64,000 nt of DNA, taken from Mesostigma viride (Eukaryota; Streptophyta; Mesostigmatophyceae; Mesostigmatales; Mesostigmataceae). The stretch lies in NCBI GenBank assembly GCA_009746045.1, contig RPFO01000156.1, positions 4,240,591 to 4,304,590 on the forward strand, in the 5' to 3' direction. The position numbers and the translations under genes were made by a program. Below the pieces are notes generated by a model, which was given only the letters and a program-made list of their open reading frames with translations, was not told the origin of the DNA and searched no databases. Shown piece by piece: positions 38,476 through 50,072 of this stretch (position 1 is the first letter of the stretch; each line of letters opens with the position of its first letter).

Positions 38476-38664
38476 TGTGCTCCCGAGGTGGCACGGCGGT
38501 GGCCGGCAGTTACCGGCACGGACGCCTTAGTAGTTAGGCGGGCATTCAGTGTTGGTGCCTAGTTGCCAGTTGGCACCTCAGGTAGTAACGGCCGCCAGCA
38601 TGCGCCGTGACGGTCAGCCAACCGTCGCCCTCGGTAGCCCAAGATTTTTAGCTGAGGACTGGCA

Positions 38665-39829
38665 TGTCACGTCCGTGATTATTTACGTCCGTGCACTCGA
38701 GAAACGGCTGTTCACCGAATCATGTACGTCCGGTTCAGTTCCGTTGGTTTGTTTCCGCGGTACCGTTTGGCTTGGATTTGTTCAAGTCTGGGTACCGCGC
38801 CGGCGGCCGGAGGGAAGCGCCGCGCCGGATGCTAGTACCCAACTCTACGACGCTTGCATGTGGCTGAATATTTACTTTTGTAGTATGTTCAGTCTACCGT
38901 TGGTAGATATCGGACGGCACAGTCATTATGTCATGATGACTGAGCGTCGCGCGACCCGTAATCATTATTGTATTGCTGTCGTGCAGACTGATTTGATTGA
39001 TGCGCACACGCGTCGCTCATAGCCTGAGCGCGCCAAAGCCTGAAATGTGTCGTGACAAGCAGGCAGGATTCAGGATTGGCAGCACATACGATTTGCTGTA
39101 TAATTGCTGGGAAATGCGCACATAGTTTGGCGCGCACGTAGCCAGGTTTGACAGCTAGTGCTATGGCGCGGGATTTGCTTGCGTCAGCAGCACTTTTGGA
39201 AATAGCTTAAGGGAATGAGCCTCGGCCATGGAGGTCGTTGTTCGCTCGTTTCTCTCCCTCACAACTGGTTTGTTGTCTTCACATTGGGGATATGAAATAG
39301 TTCGAGCAGCCCGGAGCAGCCCCCGTGAGTGGTTGCATCCAGTCCCTTGCCATGCACAAGAATGGATTGACGGAAACGACAATAATGTGTTTTGTTAAGC
39401 ATGTGTGTAACATTGGGAACGATCAACATGGAGGGAATGGGACAGCCCCGTAATGCCCTATAGGCCTGTCATCGGTGGCTCAGGCGAGCCAGTAGCTCGA
39501 ACAGCGGGATGGAATTCCTGAGTACAGCTGCTCTTATATAATTGCAACATTACAACTCGAAAGTCTTTCGGTAATTCGTCATTGATCTTATTGGAATGGA
39601 AACTGGTCTTTTGCTTGCTTTGATGAAAAAAGCATTATTATCTAAATGTGAAATCGGCTGGCGGGATTGTCTGTCATGAATGTGGCGGTGCCATGACTAT
39701 AGGACCGCAGTCCTATATCATTTTTCACCCTTTTACATAAGTGAGATCACACACATAAGTGCTCCATTAATTGCTGTGGATATCTCTTCCAAATGATAGT
39801 CTAGGACCTAATGGCACGCAAACGCGACA
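38665..39829 (+). mobile_element. TGTCRCGT-ended element C, copy 1 (~1.17 kb)
   Basis: Starts TGTCACGTCCGTGATTA and ends GGCACGCAAACGCGACA. The interior matches copy 2 (54421-57206) in blocks, notably 39228-39420 (CACAACTGGTTTGTTGTCTT, AGTTCGAGCAGCCCGGAGCA) and 39530-39600. No ORF is recognised. Short inverted ends beginning TG and ending CA, with no coding capacity, fit a solo LTR or a TIR element. I see no target duplication for this copy. Confidence 0.6.
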
Positions 39830-41107
39830 GGTTAAGTCGATCTCGATCCAGCGGCTCGAGGTCACGTCATCGGTTAGCGCCGCGCCGCAGCTACTGTAGA
39901 GCTCCTGGCTGGACTGGCCCGCCGCCAGGAGCGCACTGATAAGCAATCATGCAGTGGCGGCTTGCGGGCTCAGCCTCCCTCGTCGGTTCCCCACAGTCTC
40001 GTTCTCGTCGTGTCACTCCAGCTGCGTGGCGTTCAACTTGTATTCACAGTAATTGCCGTCGCATCATTAACTCAATGATGATCATTAATTTCATCATGAT
40101 GATTTCTCTCCCAGGCCATGGCTTTGAGCCCACGGCTGAGAGCCCAGATTCTGAATCACTAAAATCTCGGAGCGGACCAATCCGGGAAATTCGGCTGGTA
40201 GCGGCAGGCCGGCGCCGGGGAATCAGGTTGGCCCAGCTGCCCGCTGGGTCTTCAAGAAGGAGGAGCTGCCAAATCAGCTCCCCGAAATTCTTACTCCGTC
40301 CGCGGTCAAGGAGTTCCTCATTACGGTCTTCAGGAGCTCCGGCAGGACTACAACGACCTGATCGACAGATGCAATATTCCTTGCCAAGCTGCGCCGGTCA
40401 GAGGTGTGCAACGAACGCACGGGCAATGCAGACGTGCGTGGAGTCATTATCAACACATGCAAGGAAAAGCTGGCATGGCCAAGACGCGTTGCAGTCCTTG
40501 AAGGACGTTCTCGACACCTCCAGTTTTCCGTTGGGGAAACCGAGAGGCATGGGCTGGTGCGGATCGAGCTGCCATTTCTGTGGACCCGAATCACCTGAGC
40601 ACGGATATATGGGCAGATTTGCGGCCCGGGTACGCAACAAGGGCATTTTGCGTCACATGAGCAGCGAGTATTTGCTAAACTGAGTCCTCGATGCTTTGGG
40701 GCTGACGCCAGAAAGCCGAGCCAACGTTGTGGCAGGGCTTAGTCTGAAGATTGCATGGTCCGGCCTCTGCTGTGGTAGTGGGCACCCCGGATGACAAGAG
40801 ACGGTTCCACGGCTTGGGCGCCCTCCTTACTTCTCGTTGTATATATACAGGGGTTCGGAAGGTTCCTTTACTCTGTATTGGCACCCACGTGACGCAGTCA
40901 CGTGCTTCATTAACACGCCGTTCGTACAAACTGCATAGGACTGAGTATACCATCTTTGAGATCATGTGGCGGTAACGGTAGGGGGGTACCCCATATATGT
41001 ATGTTTGATATCCATCATAGCACTCAATATCATGCTTATGCTTGGGCATATGCTTAAAAGATCATATGTTGACCAAATCATGTTCAATTATACATGAGTC
41101 TCAACCC
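39830..41107. other. Interval with an element-derived remnant, no supported gene
   Basis: 40240-40450 contains a plus-strand stretch reading VFKKEELPNQLPEILTPSAV then KEFLI, continuing after a frameshift with LQELRQDYNDLIDRC; it looks like an old retroelement gag-type remnant. 40852-40915 is the second copy of the CACGTGAC/GTCACGTG repeat. GGGGTACCCC at 40984-40993 is a palindrome. Confidence 0.4.
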
Positions 41108-41112
41108 TTACT

Positions 41113-41634
41113 AGTTATTCTAGGGCTTCAGGCCTAGACTATCAGTACACGTGGCGTTGTCCCCGTCTCCCAAGTGGGATACGGACATGGACGGTAGTGT
41201 AGTACACTGGACATATCTCTACTAGGATTTAGATCCGCACGTGCCAGGATGGGCACGTGGGTGCTAGATATTAGCACTGAGATATGTAGTGCACACGCAC
41301 GTGGGTATTCACGTGGTAGGGTTTATGAGCTGTGATGCAGACCACAAGGTGGTTGCAGTGCTAGTCCTGTACGGAGGTCCTAGGGGAGGTCCAGGACCGT
41401 CCACGTAGTGCTGTTAGGCAGTCGTTGCCTGTGGGCATCGTATCAGTCCTAGCTGGAGTAGATCTAGCTGGACGGAGCCAGCACCTCATTGGTTAGCACT
41501 AGTACAGGATAGCTAGGTTACCCTAACCTACGTGCCCATGCAATCCAGCTTGGCAAGCTTGCATGGGTTGATATTATGCCAGCCATTGCATAATCCAACA
41601 CACGTTCGCATCCATTTGCACGAGTGCATTAACT
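41113..41634 (+). repeat. Copia 5' LTR
   Basis: Starts AGTTATTCTAGGGCTTCAGG and ends GTGCATTAACT; the ends are inverted (AGTTA/TAACT). By eye it matches the 3' LTR throughout except for one single-base length difference. A tRNA-matching primer site is not obvious in the following TTGCATTTATAAAAC-like stretch. Confidence 0.92.
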
Positions 41635-41678
41635 TGCATTTATAAAACTCTCACAGTTTTCATCTTTATCATTCCAAA

Positions 41679-44082
41679 ATGTCGAACGTTTCTGATCGTG
41701 AGGGCTCTTCGGAGTCAAGCCTGTCCCCATCGTCCGAAGATTTGGACTACCGGGCGGCAGTGCGGGGCCGGCAGGGGAGGGATGATCACGCTGGCAGCGA
41801 TGCCGGCAGTGGTCGCTCGTCTTCGGACGAGGACCCGCGGTTCCTGGATCAGTTGGCGGCAAGGCCGCTGCTGTACAATGTATGGCGTCCCAACGCACCA
41901 CCGGCGGAGGGGCAGCCCACGGCACCCGAGCTGGTTACGGGGCCGGGGAGGGTGGTGCCGATAGTGGGGGACATCCCGTCAGACGGCTACGACGAGGACG
42001 AGGACCTCGTGGACCTCGAGCTGCCGGAGGACAAGGCGAAACGCGAGGAGCTGCTCCGCCGAGAGGCAGAGCGCATTCGGCAGGAGGCCCAGCTTCGCAA
42101 GGAGCTGGAGCAGCAGCGCGAGCTGGAGGCTCAGCGCGAGGCTCAGCTGCGGGCGGAGACTGAGATTGACAGAATAGCCCGGGAGCTCGCGGAGCGGCAG
42201 CTGGAGAGGGATCGAGTGGCGAGGGCGGGGCTGCGCGCGGGGCCGACAGGCGCGCGAGAGGCGCCCCCATACGTTCTCCGCAAGAAGAACGAGCTGTACA
42301 CCTTTGCGCACAGGCGCACAGCGCGCTCCTTCAGGCGCATGGCTGGAGATGTGCTGCAGGAGACCGACTCGTCGGTGGAAATGCAGCCAGGAGCGCGTGG
42401 AGAGGAGCTTGTTTTGATGGACCCGGCCATGGTGGAGGCAGAGCGTCTGGCCAAGATAGAGTACGCCAGGCATTGCCAGCGGAAGGCCAAGAGGGCAATG
42501 GTGCGGTCCATGGCGGAGAACAGTCTGGCCAGGGAGCGCGCAGCACGGGAGGCGCAGCATCGGGAGATGAAGCGACTCCGTGCGAAGGCGCACGACGCAG
42601 CAGAGAAGACCCGGCGTCACCAGGCGAGGCTGGACGCAGCCATGAAGAGGTCAGAGGCGACACTGGCAACGATGGTGGGCCCGGCGAGGGAGCAGGAGGC
42701 TCGGTTGGCAAGGAAGAGCAGGAGGAATGCTCGTGCCTTAGACAGGCGCATGCGCAAGGAGGAGCGGGCTCTGCGCAGGTATCAGGAGGCGGCCAGGACC
42801 TGGGCTCTGCAGGGAGAATTCGGAGACGCAATCCGGTTTGAGCGTGGTCTGGCGCCACATGAGCCGCTGCCGGAGGACGCGGTATTGGACTTTATGCGCA
42901 CCCCACAGCCAGCAAGGGCCCAGCGAGGAACGGCCTTGTTAAACGCGCGTGAGCGTGTGCGTACTGGCGCAGACACACCCCACCCCCCACCCCCCACACC
43001 CAAACACACCATGCAGACCGACACGGACCTGGAGCTGGACCGCATCGCTGCACTTCTCCACCAGGAGCTGGACGCAGCGGAGGCCAACCCGGCCAAGCGG
43101 ACGCGGGCAGCAGAGGCAATCGAGCAACTGCTGAGGGCCGCCAAGCGGGTCCGCCAAGGAAAGTGGCAGGAGGGGTGTGGACCATCGTCTACGCCCCAGC
43201 GGTCGCATCCAGAGGAGGATGGTGACGAGGGGAAGGACGGGGGAGCACCAGGGGGAGGGGCACCAGCAAGCACCGGGGGTATGGCGGGCGGCAGCAACGC
43301 TGGAGCGACAACCCAGCAGCAGCAGCAGCAGCCACAGCATCAGCAACAGCAGCAGCAGCAGCAGCAGCCGCGGCAGCAACAGCAACAGCAACCGCAGCAG
43401 CAGCAGCAGCAGCAGCAACCTCAACCACAAGCGACTGTCGCTGTACCACAGCGACCCAGGTTTGATGCATCCCGTAGGGAAGATAGGATTACCTTCCCAG
43501 GTCTAGCTGAGGGATTTGTGCAGGAGGATGCACTTGAGTTTCTTTTCAAGATAGAACACTCATGGTCCCATGATAATATCCGTGATTGGTTTCCTGCTCT
43601 TAGGGTGTCTAACACGATCCACCAATCTGCACCTAGCATAAAACAAATGGTGCAGATGTATGAGAGGAGGGCCAGCACGCCTGGGGCAGGAGGTGCAAAT
43701 CTTCACAGAATTCATAGCAGACCTAAAAGGGCTGTTGACCAAGGGGGAACACCTGCAGGCTCTCAAGGGGTTCACATGGTTGGCTTCATACAAAGTCAAC
43801 AAGTCTGACTACGTACGGGACAACAAACAGTATGTCCTGTACATAGACAGGGACGAAGAGTTGAAGAAGCTCAACTCTAAGTACCTGATCCATCAGTGGC
43901 TCACCAAAGCCGAGTTAGACAAGAACACCAATGCAGTTCTGCTGGCTGGCCTTAAAGACAAGTGGGATGATTTTAGGGGGGCCATGTTGTTCATTCAGCA
44001 GAGCCTAGAACCCTTCTCCACTGTCAAGGAACCCAAGGTTAACAAAGTCCAAGGGGGGGTAGTCAGGACGGTGCAGGCCTAG
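41679..44082 (+). CDS. gag: Copia gag (frameshifted)
   Basis: ATG at 41679 (AAAATGTCGAAC). The first ~420 residues are strongly charged, coiled-coil-like (Arg/Glu/Ala-rich), and are followed by a Gln-rich tract (43315-43430). The capsid-like part begins DRITFPGLAEGFVQEDALEF and continues, after a frame shift near 43675-43690, as EVQIFTEFIADLKGLLTKGE and KWDDFRGAMLFIQQSLEP to 44082. A further Lys-rich stretch (44090-44250) lies in a third frame before the zinc knuckle. The product would be the structural particle protein. The frame breaks may be sequence errors or decay. Confidence 0.72.
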
Positions 44083-44262
44083 CAGGAAGAAGCTCATCAA
44101 GGAGGTGGTAGCTCAGGTCAAGGCGGTGTTCAAGGGTCCCCAGCAAGGTAAGAAGGCAGGGGGGTCATCCAAGCAGCAGGGGAAATCAGACAAGGGGGGA
44201 AAGGGGAACCAGGCAGTAAGGCAGGGCCCTCTCAGGGGCCTAGTCAAAAGGTAAGCCTCACG

Positions 44263-46241
44263 ACTCCACCCTGTACTGCACCAGGTGCTCATGCAAGGGG
44301 CATGAGAGGGATGATTGCTGGAAGGGCAAACCCGAACTTGGATCTGATGTGGATGTGTGCCCAGGTTGCTGGGAGCCCCGCCACCCGTTACCTGCAGGGG
44401 GACGCTGCAACAAGCCCAGGAAGGGAGCCTCGACGGGGCGCACCCCAAAACAAGCCAGCACTCAGGACGACTGTAAGTCTCCTGTACCCTGGTTTCTTAA
44501 TGGCCGTGTACCCTCTATTTGCTCTGTATTGCCTGACAGTGAGGACGTGGATTGGGACCTGGCTTATGACATGACGTTAGCACAGGTGGCCCAAGATCCC
44601 ACTATAGCCTCCTTAGATGCAGCAGCAGATAAGGTTATATCCTATGCCAGGTTAGCCCAGCAGCTACACAAGGCAATGGGGCATGAGGCAGTGGCAGAAA
44701 GGCTGGCCAATAAAATTGATGGCCGTGACCTGGAACAGATGTGCAGGCATGTCAGGAAGCACTGTGAAGCGTGCCAACTGCATGCACCTAAACCCAAGAG
44801 ATGGCATGTGGCCACCCCACCACTGGCTAGAGGAAAGCTAGTAGGGGATGTGATACACCTGGTGAAGGACACGGTGTATTACTTGGTCCTAAAAGATGCC
44901 TGGTCTAGGTTTGTGGTGATAGAACCCTTGCCAGGCATGGCCAATGAACAACTGCACAGAGCCCTGCTGATTGCACTAGCACGGTATCATCCTCAGGAAA
45001 AACTAATGCTGGATCAGCAGTTCACGTGGATACAAGATTATCCTGATCTGCCCAAGATAGACATTGCTGGGGCTCAAGATCATGAACGCCAGGGGATGAT
45101 TGAACGTACCATGCGTGCTATCAGGGACCTCATAAAGAAAAATGAGTCCAGGACAGCAGAGTCTGGGAGCTATGCTGATAGGACAGCGTGGGCAGCTGAG
45201 GTGTGCAGAACTCTGAACACCAAACCCCTCATGTCTTCTCCTTTTGGTGAAATCACATCAATTGGCCTGCAATCAGGTAGCTACTCTCAGGAGGTACTAG
45301 ACCACTACAACACGCAAAGGCAACACTTGGCCAAGTTGCTGGCAAAAAAGGATAAAAGTAATGCCAGGCCTGTGTTTGAAGTGGGGGATCAGGTACTCTA
45401 CTATAGGGAGGGGGAAGGGAACAAAGCCCACTCTGGTAGATGGCATGGTCCAGCTGAAATCATCAGGTTGTCAGAAACAGGTGACACGGTGACTATTCAG
45501 CATCACAGAGAGCGAATGGTTGGCAAGCATAGACTGAAGCTTTATTACCCTCCTTTGGCAGACGTGTCAGGGGTAGAATTCTTGGACATGGATTCAGAGC
45601 CTCAGTCTGGTGGGTTGGTCTCACCCAGTGAACTGGCCAGGGACATAGCTGATGCAAGCAACACAACCATAGACGCTCCTGTGTTCCTCAGTGGTGCAGC
45701 CCCACCACAGCCCACTGGTCCAACTGGGCAGGAGGAACGTGCACTGGATGAGCAGCAGGTCGCTCCTCCCTCATCTCAGGAACAGCCACACGAAGCAGCA
45801 GATCCTGTTGTCCCCAGGAATAAATTTGCTGAGGCTCTAAAAGCTCTACATAGAGCACACACTGCCAAGGCACAAATGGCAGCAGGTGCAGCACAAGTCA
45901 ATGCTGTGGGTGAATCTAACCAGGATCCCAGTATTCTGGCAGTAGACACACAGGCACAGGTGAGCATCATCAGTGCACAAGCTGTATCTGGCCTAAGTCT
46001 GCAACGCTCGCCCTGGGCTAGAGTGTCAGATTTTTCAGGCAAAACAAAAATGGCAGTCAAAGGCCAAGTGCTAATTCCCATTCTGGGTGTGCCCACTCCC
46101 TTCCAGGTAGTAGAGGGCTACAAGGGGAATGCACTGCTGGGGGAACCATTTGTCTCATACCCTGGAGTAGTCATCTCAGCTGGGAGGTTGAGTGTGACTG
46201 GGGTGGGGCAGGTCACCCTGGACCATTTAAAATTCCTTTAA
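44263..46241 (+). CDS. pol: Copia CCHC knuckle, integrase and protease ORF
   Basis: One continuous frame. CTRCSCKGHERDDC (44275-44316) is a CCHC knuckle, followed by a second Cys/His cluster. Integrase: zinc-binding LHKAMGHEAV..HCEACQLHAPK, core GDVIHLVKDT..KDAWSRFVVIE, then LMLDQQFTWIQ (an altered second Asp block) and HERQGMIERTMRAIRDL carrying the catalytic Glu; a GRWHGPAEII region follows as a C-terminal DNA-binding fold. After a Pro/Gln linker an aspartic protease is read: LAVDTQAQVSIISAQAV (DTxA active site, Gln in place of Gly) and NALLGEPFVSYPG (LLG flap partner). The order integrase then protease is opposite to standard Copia. The stop at 46239-46241 follows a slippery heptamer. Confidence 0.8.
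46226..46232 (+). promoter_or_regulatory. -1 ribosomal frameshift heptamer (T TTA AAA)
   Basis: In the integrase-protease frame the codons are CAT TTA AAA TTC CTT TAA, so T TTA AAA fits X XXY YYZ exactly and lies two codons before the stop. Slipping by -1 continues as IPLTQISDGLEAAIN into the reverse transcriptase frame without a stop. This would set the ratio of protease-integrase to RT. No pseudoknot was evaluated. Confidence 0.65.
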
Positions 46242-47407
46242 CACAGATCAGTGATGGCCTGGAAGCAGCCATCAATGCTGTCAACATAAAATACCTCCCA
46301 GGTCAGGAACCCTGTGTTGATTCCCTCATTCATTCTCAGAAGCTACACCCCTCTGCGTTTGGGCTTGGTAGATGGGACATAGCGTCCATGTCTCCCTTGT
46401 CCTATGATGATGTGGTCAAAGACTGTCAAACGCAGATTGGTTTTCTGAAATGGATGGAAGCCTTTAACAGGGCTAGAGAGGAATGGGTTTGTCCTGATCC
46501 ACGTAGCAAGTCCCAGGTACCACCTGTAACACCGATTGAGGCACTGCCACAAGGGGCCAGAAAGCTCAGACTGAAGTTTGTCTGCAAGCATAAACCCCAG
46601 GCAGATGGGACACCTCCCATTTTTCATGCCAGACCTTGTGTCACGGAGTTCAGGGGCTCCACTGAGCTAACAGAGGCTGAACTGTATACCCCTGGTATTC
46701 AGCAGACGTCTCTTAAGGTCCTGTTGGCCACTTTCCTTCACCATCTGAATGCTGGTAAGGACTACGTGTGTAAAGCCACTGACATTAAACGAGCCTTCCT
46801 TAAAGGCAACCCTGACATAGCCCAAAAGGTGTGGAGGGGTCAAGTCTATGTGGTCAACACTCCCAAAGTCTGGTCTGGGGACATCAAGGAACCTCATTAA
46901 GGCCTAACTTGGGGGTAGAAGGGCTTCAGTCAGCACCTAAAATTTTCAGGCTGTCTGCCCAAGAGGTCTTCCTGAAGCTGGGGGCCCAGTATGATGATAT
47001 TGACCCTTGTTTCTTCACCATCCCTCATCCTGCTGGTATGATGATGTTTGTGTGGCATGGGGATGATCAGCTCATTACTGGTCCCAGGGCAGCTGTGGAG
47101 GATTTCATTGCTCAAGTGTCTGCTAGCTTTGAATTAGGCAAGCAGCTGGAGCTGGGGAAAGACCCTGTCAAGTTCTGTGGCATCATTCTGAACCTGTTTA
47201 AGGAGCAGAAGGAGTGGGTGTGTTCTCTCAAAGCATCCCCTGAGTATGTCATGTCTTGCAAGGATGTTCTTCCCTCTGACATCACTCCTGATCTCTGTCC
47301 CACTATTAGGGGTAAGCTAGGTTGGCTGTGTGCCACTTGTGCTCCTCACCTGGCCGTGGTCAGCAGAGTGGATGATGATGTCCTCATGGAGGTAGGGTCT
47401 CGGGCTA
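46232..47407 (+). CDS. pol: Copia reverse transcriptase (5' part of RT-RNase H)
   Basis: Reads AVNIKYLPGQEPCVDSLIHS, then GARKLRLKFVCKHKPQADGT, AELYTPGIQQTSLKVLLATF and CKATDIKRAFLKGNPD, the standard Copia RT blocks. Near 46885-46920 the frame breaks (one frame ends IKEPH; the next resumes NLGVEGLQSAPKIF, the YGLKQAPR equivalent). The catalytic block is MFVWHGDDQLITG (GDD where Copia normally has VDD). It then runs to VVSRVDDDVLMEVGSRAI where the TTAA element is inserted. Confidence 0.8.
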
Positions 47408-47411
47408 TTAA

Positions 47412-49131
47412 CTCGTCGTCTGTCCCAACTCAGTCCTCACAGGAGGACTGAGTTGACAATTTTCAACCGCGTGTAGCGACTAGGTGGGGGGTCCATCCCA
47501 AATGTTTTGATGTGGATCGGGGGTGTACTAGATGTCATTTTGTTGGCAAAAATACTGCATATGTGAAAACTTGACCCGAACACCTGAAAATTACACGGAC
47601 GATGGGCACCCCTCGCGAATTTGCATTTTTCGGGATAAGAACGAGTGGGAAAAATTCAATCAAATCCTCGTGCATGAAGAAAAAATATAGGCATGTAAAC
47701 AATATAGTTCCTGAAACGTGGAAAAAAACTGGGCTCGATTTGGCCACTGCAACTGCCTGAAACAATTAAAAAACTCTCAGTCCTCAGGAGAGGAATGGGG
47801 CTTTTGCTAACTTTGCTAGCATGTAAGTGCGGTCATACTACACACCACCGTGGCCACCAACCATCCCAATCAACTCATTTCCCTTCAAGCATTACAGGAC
47901 AACACACTTGCATCATCATACTTCAGGTATATCATACCTTATCATGTAGTGAGAGCCTATGCATGCATGTAGGGAATGGGCTTGGATACCCTACCAACAA
48001 AGGGTTATGTTATAAGTGTCAACCACCAATATAATGGGTAGGTTAAGCATATTTCCATTGTTTCTAACAACAATAGATATGGCTATAACTGTTTTGCCTT
48101 GCCATGATGTGGCCAACATAGTTGCTGGCACATGATGGCAGTGGTTTGTCACCAAGACTTTTCACTCACCCGTAAAAGCTTGAATGCACCCTTGACGCGG
48201 CCCGTGGCCTCAAAATCATGCAGTATGAACGTAGCAAAAGAATAACTAACATCTATGAAGGTGTTTAAACCTGCACAGCTCCTAAAACCCTGCACAACTA
48301 CACTGGGTCAAGGCAAATGCCTGATAACATCATCTGAAAAGGGGGTTTTAGAGAGGGCAGGCAACGGTCAAGAAAGAGCATCAAGACTTGAACCTGACAA
48401 CGCCTCGCAAGCTTAAACTCATGTACGAACATCAAGAAACGAAGAGGCAACGATTATCCGGCTTTACCTGGCACGGCTAGCGTTACCTTGGCCCAGGCGG
48501 TGCCCGCAAAAGTGGCACTTTGCGGCACATAGACCATGACGTGACAGAATGGTCGAAATACTCAAATCTATACTGTCACTCAATTTATTCTAATACAATG
48601 CATGTTAAAATGTAGAAAGAATCCTATCAGCCATGGAAATTTCGCCGGAAAGCAAGCGCAGTCATCAATTCCGTCGACCTGCCTTATCGCAGTTTTTTCC
48701 AGCAAGAACAGTGCCGACACCGGGTAAATCGCATCCCCGCGAGCTAAAAATGTATTTTTATCATCTTTAGGGCATTTAAAATCTATTTCCTGAGTTTGGA
48801 CAGCTAACTCGTCCGCAAACGTAAACTGCATGCATGGGCGCGAGCCGCCATGGCTAGGTCGTGCATTTCCGGAACTCGCGTTTCACGTGGAAAAGTACCC
48901 TTACCACCTGTACTTTGACCGTACATTTAGCCGCTCATACCAAATCAAAAAAAATCCCAAAAATATGTCCAAGAAAGATCTTTTCACGTAGTATTTGAAT
49001 AAATTTTGAGAGAATTTTTTTGTCAAACATTCTGACCGGGGCGAATTTTCTACGAAACCCAAAAACTCGGTCCTCTAGAGAGGACTGAGTTCAACTCAGT
49101 CCTCCGTAGAGGACCAGGGACAGACGACGAG
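47412..49131. mobile_element. TTAA-flanked DNA element D1 in Copia pol
   Basis: TTAA at 47408-47411 and 49132-49135 bracket 15-bp inverted ends CTCGTCGTCTGTCCC and GGGACAGACGACGAG. A perfect 12-bp hairpin (AACTCAGTCCTC/GAGGACTGAGTT, 47427-47454) lies just inside the left end and similar hairpins lie inside the right end. TTAA duplication fits piggyBac (or Kolobok) superfamily elements. No transposase ORF is seen, so it is non-autonomous, 1720 bp. Its interior (47800-48930) is homologous to the element at 55309-57008 and to 58917-59424. Confidence 0.85.
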
Positions 49132-49135
49132 TTAA

Positions 49136-49694
49136 ACAGGTGTTACATGATGGTCCTCCCCTTATCCTTCATGCTTTGGATCTGTTCCAACCCATCCACA
49201 TCACATGCATGATGGACAGTTCCATGGAGTCACGGGTAGTCACTAAGGTACAAGCCAGAGAGGCAGGTCTCTTCATGTTGTCTAACCCCACTGGCAAGCA
49301 GTCTTTGGTTTCCTGGTTCAGCAGACTCCACAAGCGCAAGGCAGTCAGCAGCAATGTAGCTGAATGCCGTGCTGTGGTATCTGCTGTGTTACATGCCCGG
49401 TACTTGAACCATCTGCTGGTGTGGTTGCAGCATCAGGCTGGTAGTTATGCTGGTGTCAAATCCCATCTGCTGACTGACAGCCAATCCCTTCTCTCTTTCC
49501 TGGACAACCCCTTGGCTGTGCACACCGACTTGGACTGGATTGTCCTCAAGCAGGAGTGTACCTATCTGGAGTCCAAGACTCACATCCGAGACCCTGACAA
49601 TGCAGCAGACGCACTCACAAAAGTGCCACAGGCTGCAGGGCCTCAGTACAGAGTCCTATACATGCTGATGAACCCTTACAATGGCAGAGGGTGA
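49136..49694 (+). CDS. pol: Copia RNase H (3' part, after the insertion)
   Basis: Continues RT in the same frame across the TTAA. Motifs: SRVVTKVQAREAGLFMLSNP, WFSRLHKRKAVSSNVAECRA (SS.xEAE-type block), LLTDSQSLLSFLDN and DPDNAADALTKVP (N.AD.LTK block), ending stop TGA at 49692-49694. This is the normal Copia RNase H order. Confidence 0.85.
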
Positions 49695-50049
49695 AGTGCC
49701 TCAGCCTAGGGCTATTAGCACCAGATAGGAGGGTGGTCATGGGGTGACAGGGTCTGAAGTGTCCCACCCGTAAGGCTTTCTTTGCGTCATTAAAGCTTGA
49801 GGTCAGAAGGGTCCTCCTTTATTGATGGCTTGTTCTTTGTCAATAAAACGTGTGGTCATATTTTTCTGGCAATGGTTTTTCCCAAACACAGGCACCCAAT
49901 CAGTGAGGATGTTGTATCCAACACGGAGGAGCTATGGGCGCTTTTATAAATGCATCTCTTTCAGTGTCCTGGTTGTCCCTGTGGGAAACCTTGCTTATCA
50001 GTAGTGGTTGGCATATGAGTGGGTTGTGGGAAGAGTCTTCCCCTCACTC

Positions 50050-50072
50050 CCCAAAGAAAAGTAATAATGGGA
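50050..50072 (+). promoter_or_regulatory. Polypurine-tract candidate
   Basis: AAAGAAAAGTAATAATGGG directly precedes the 3' LTR, the expected position of the plus-strand primer. It is interrupted by T residues, so the assignment is tentative. Confidence 0.45.
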
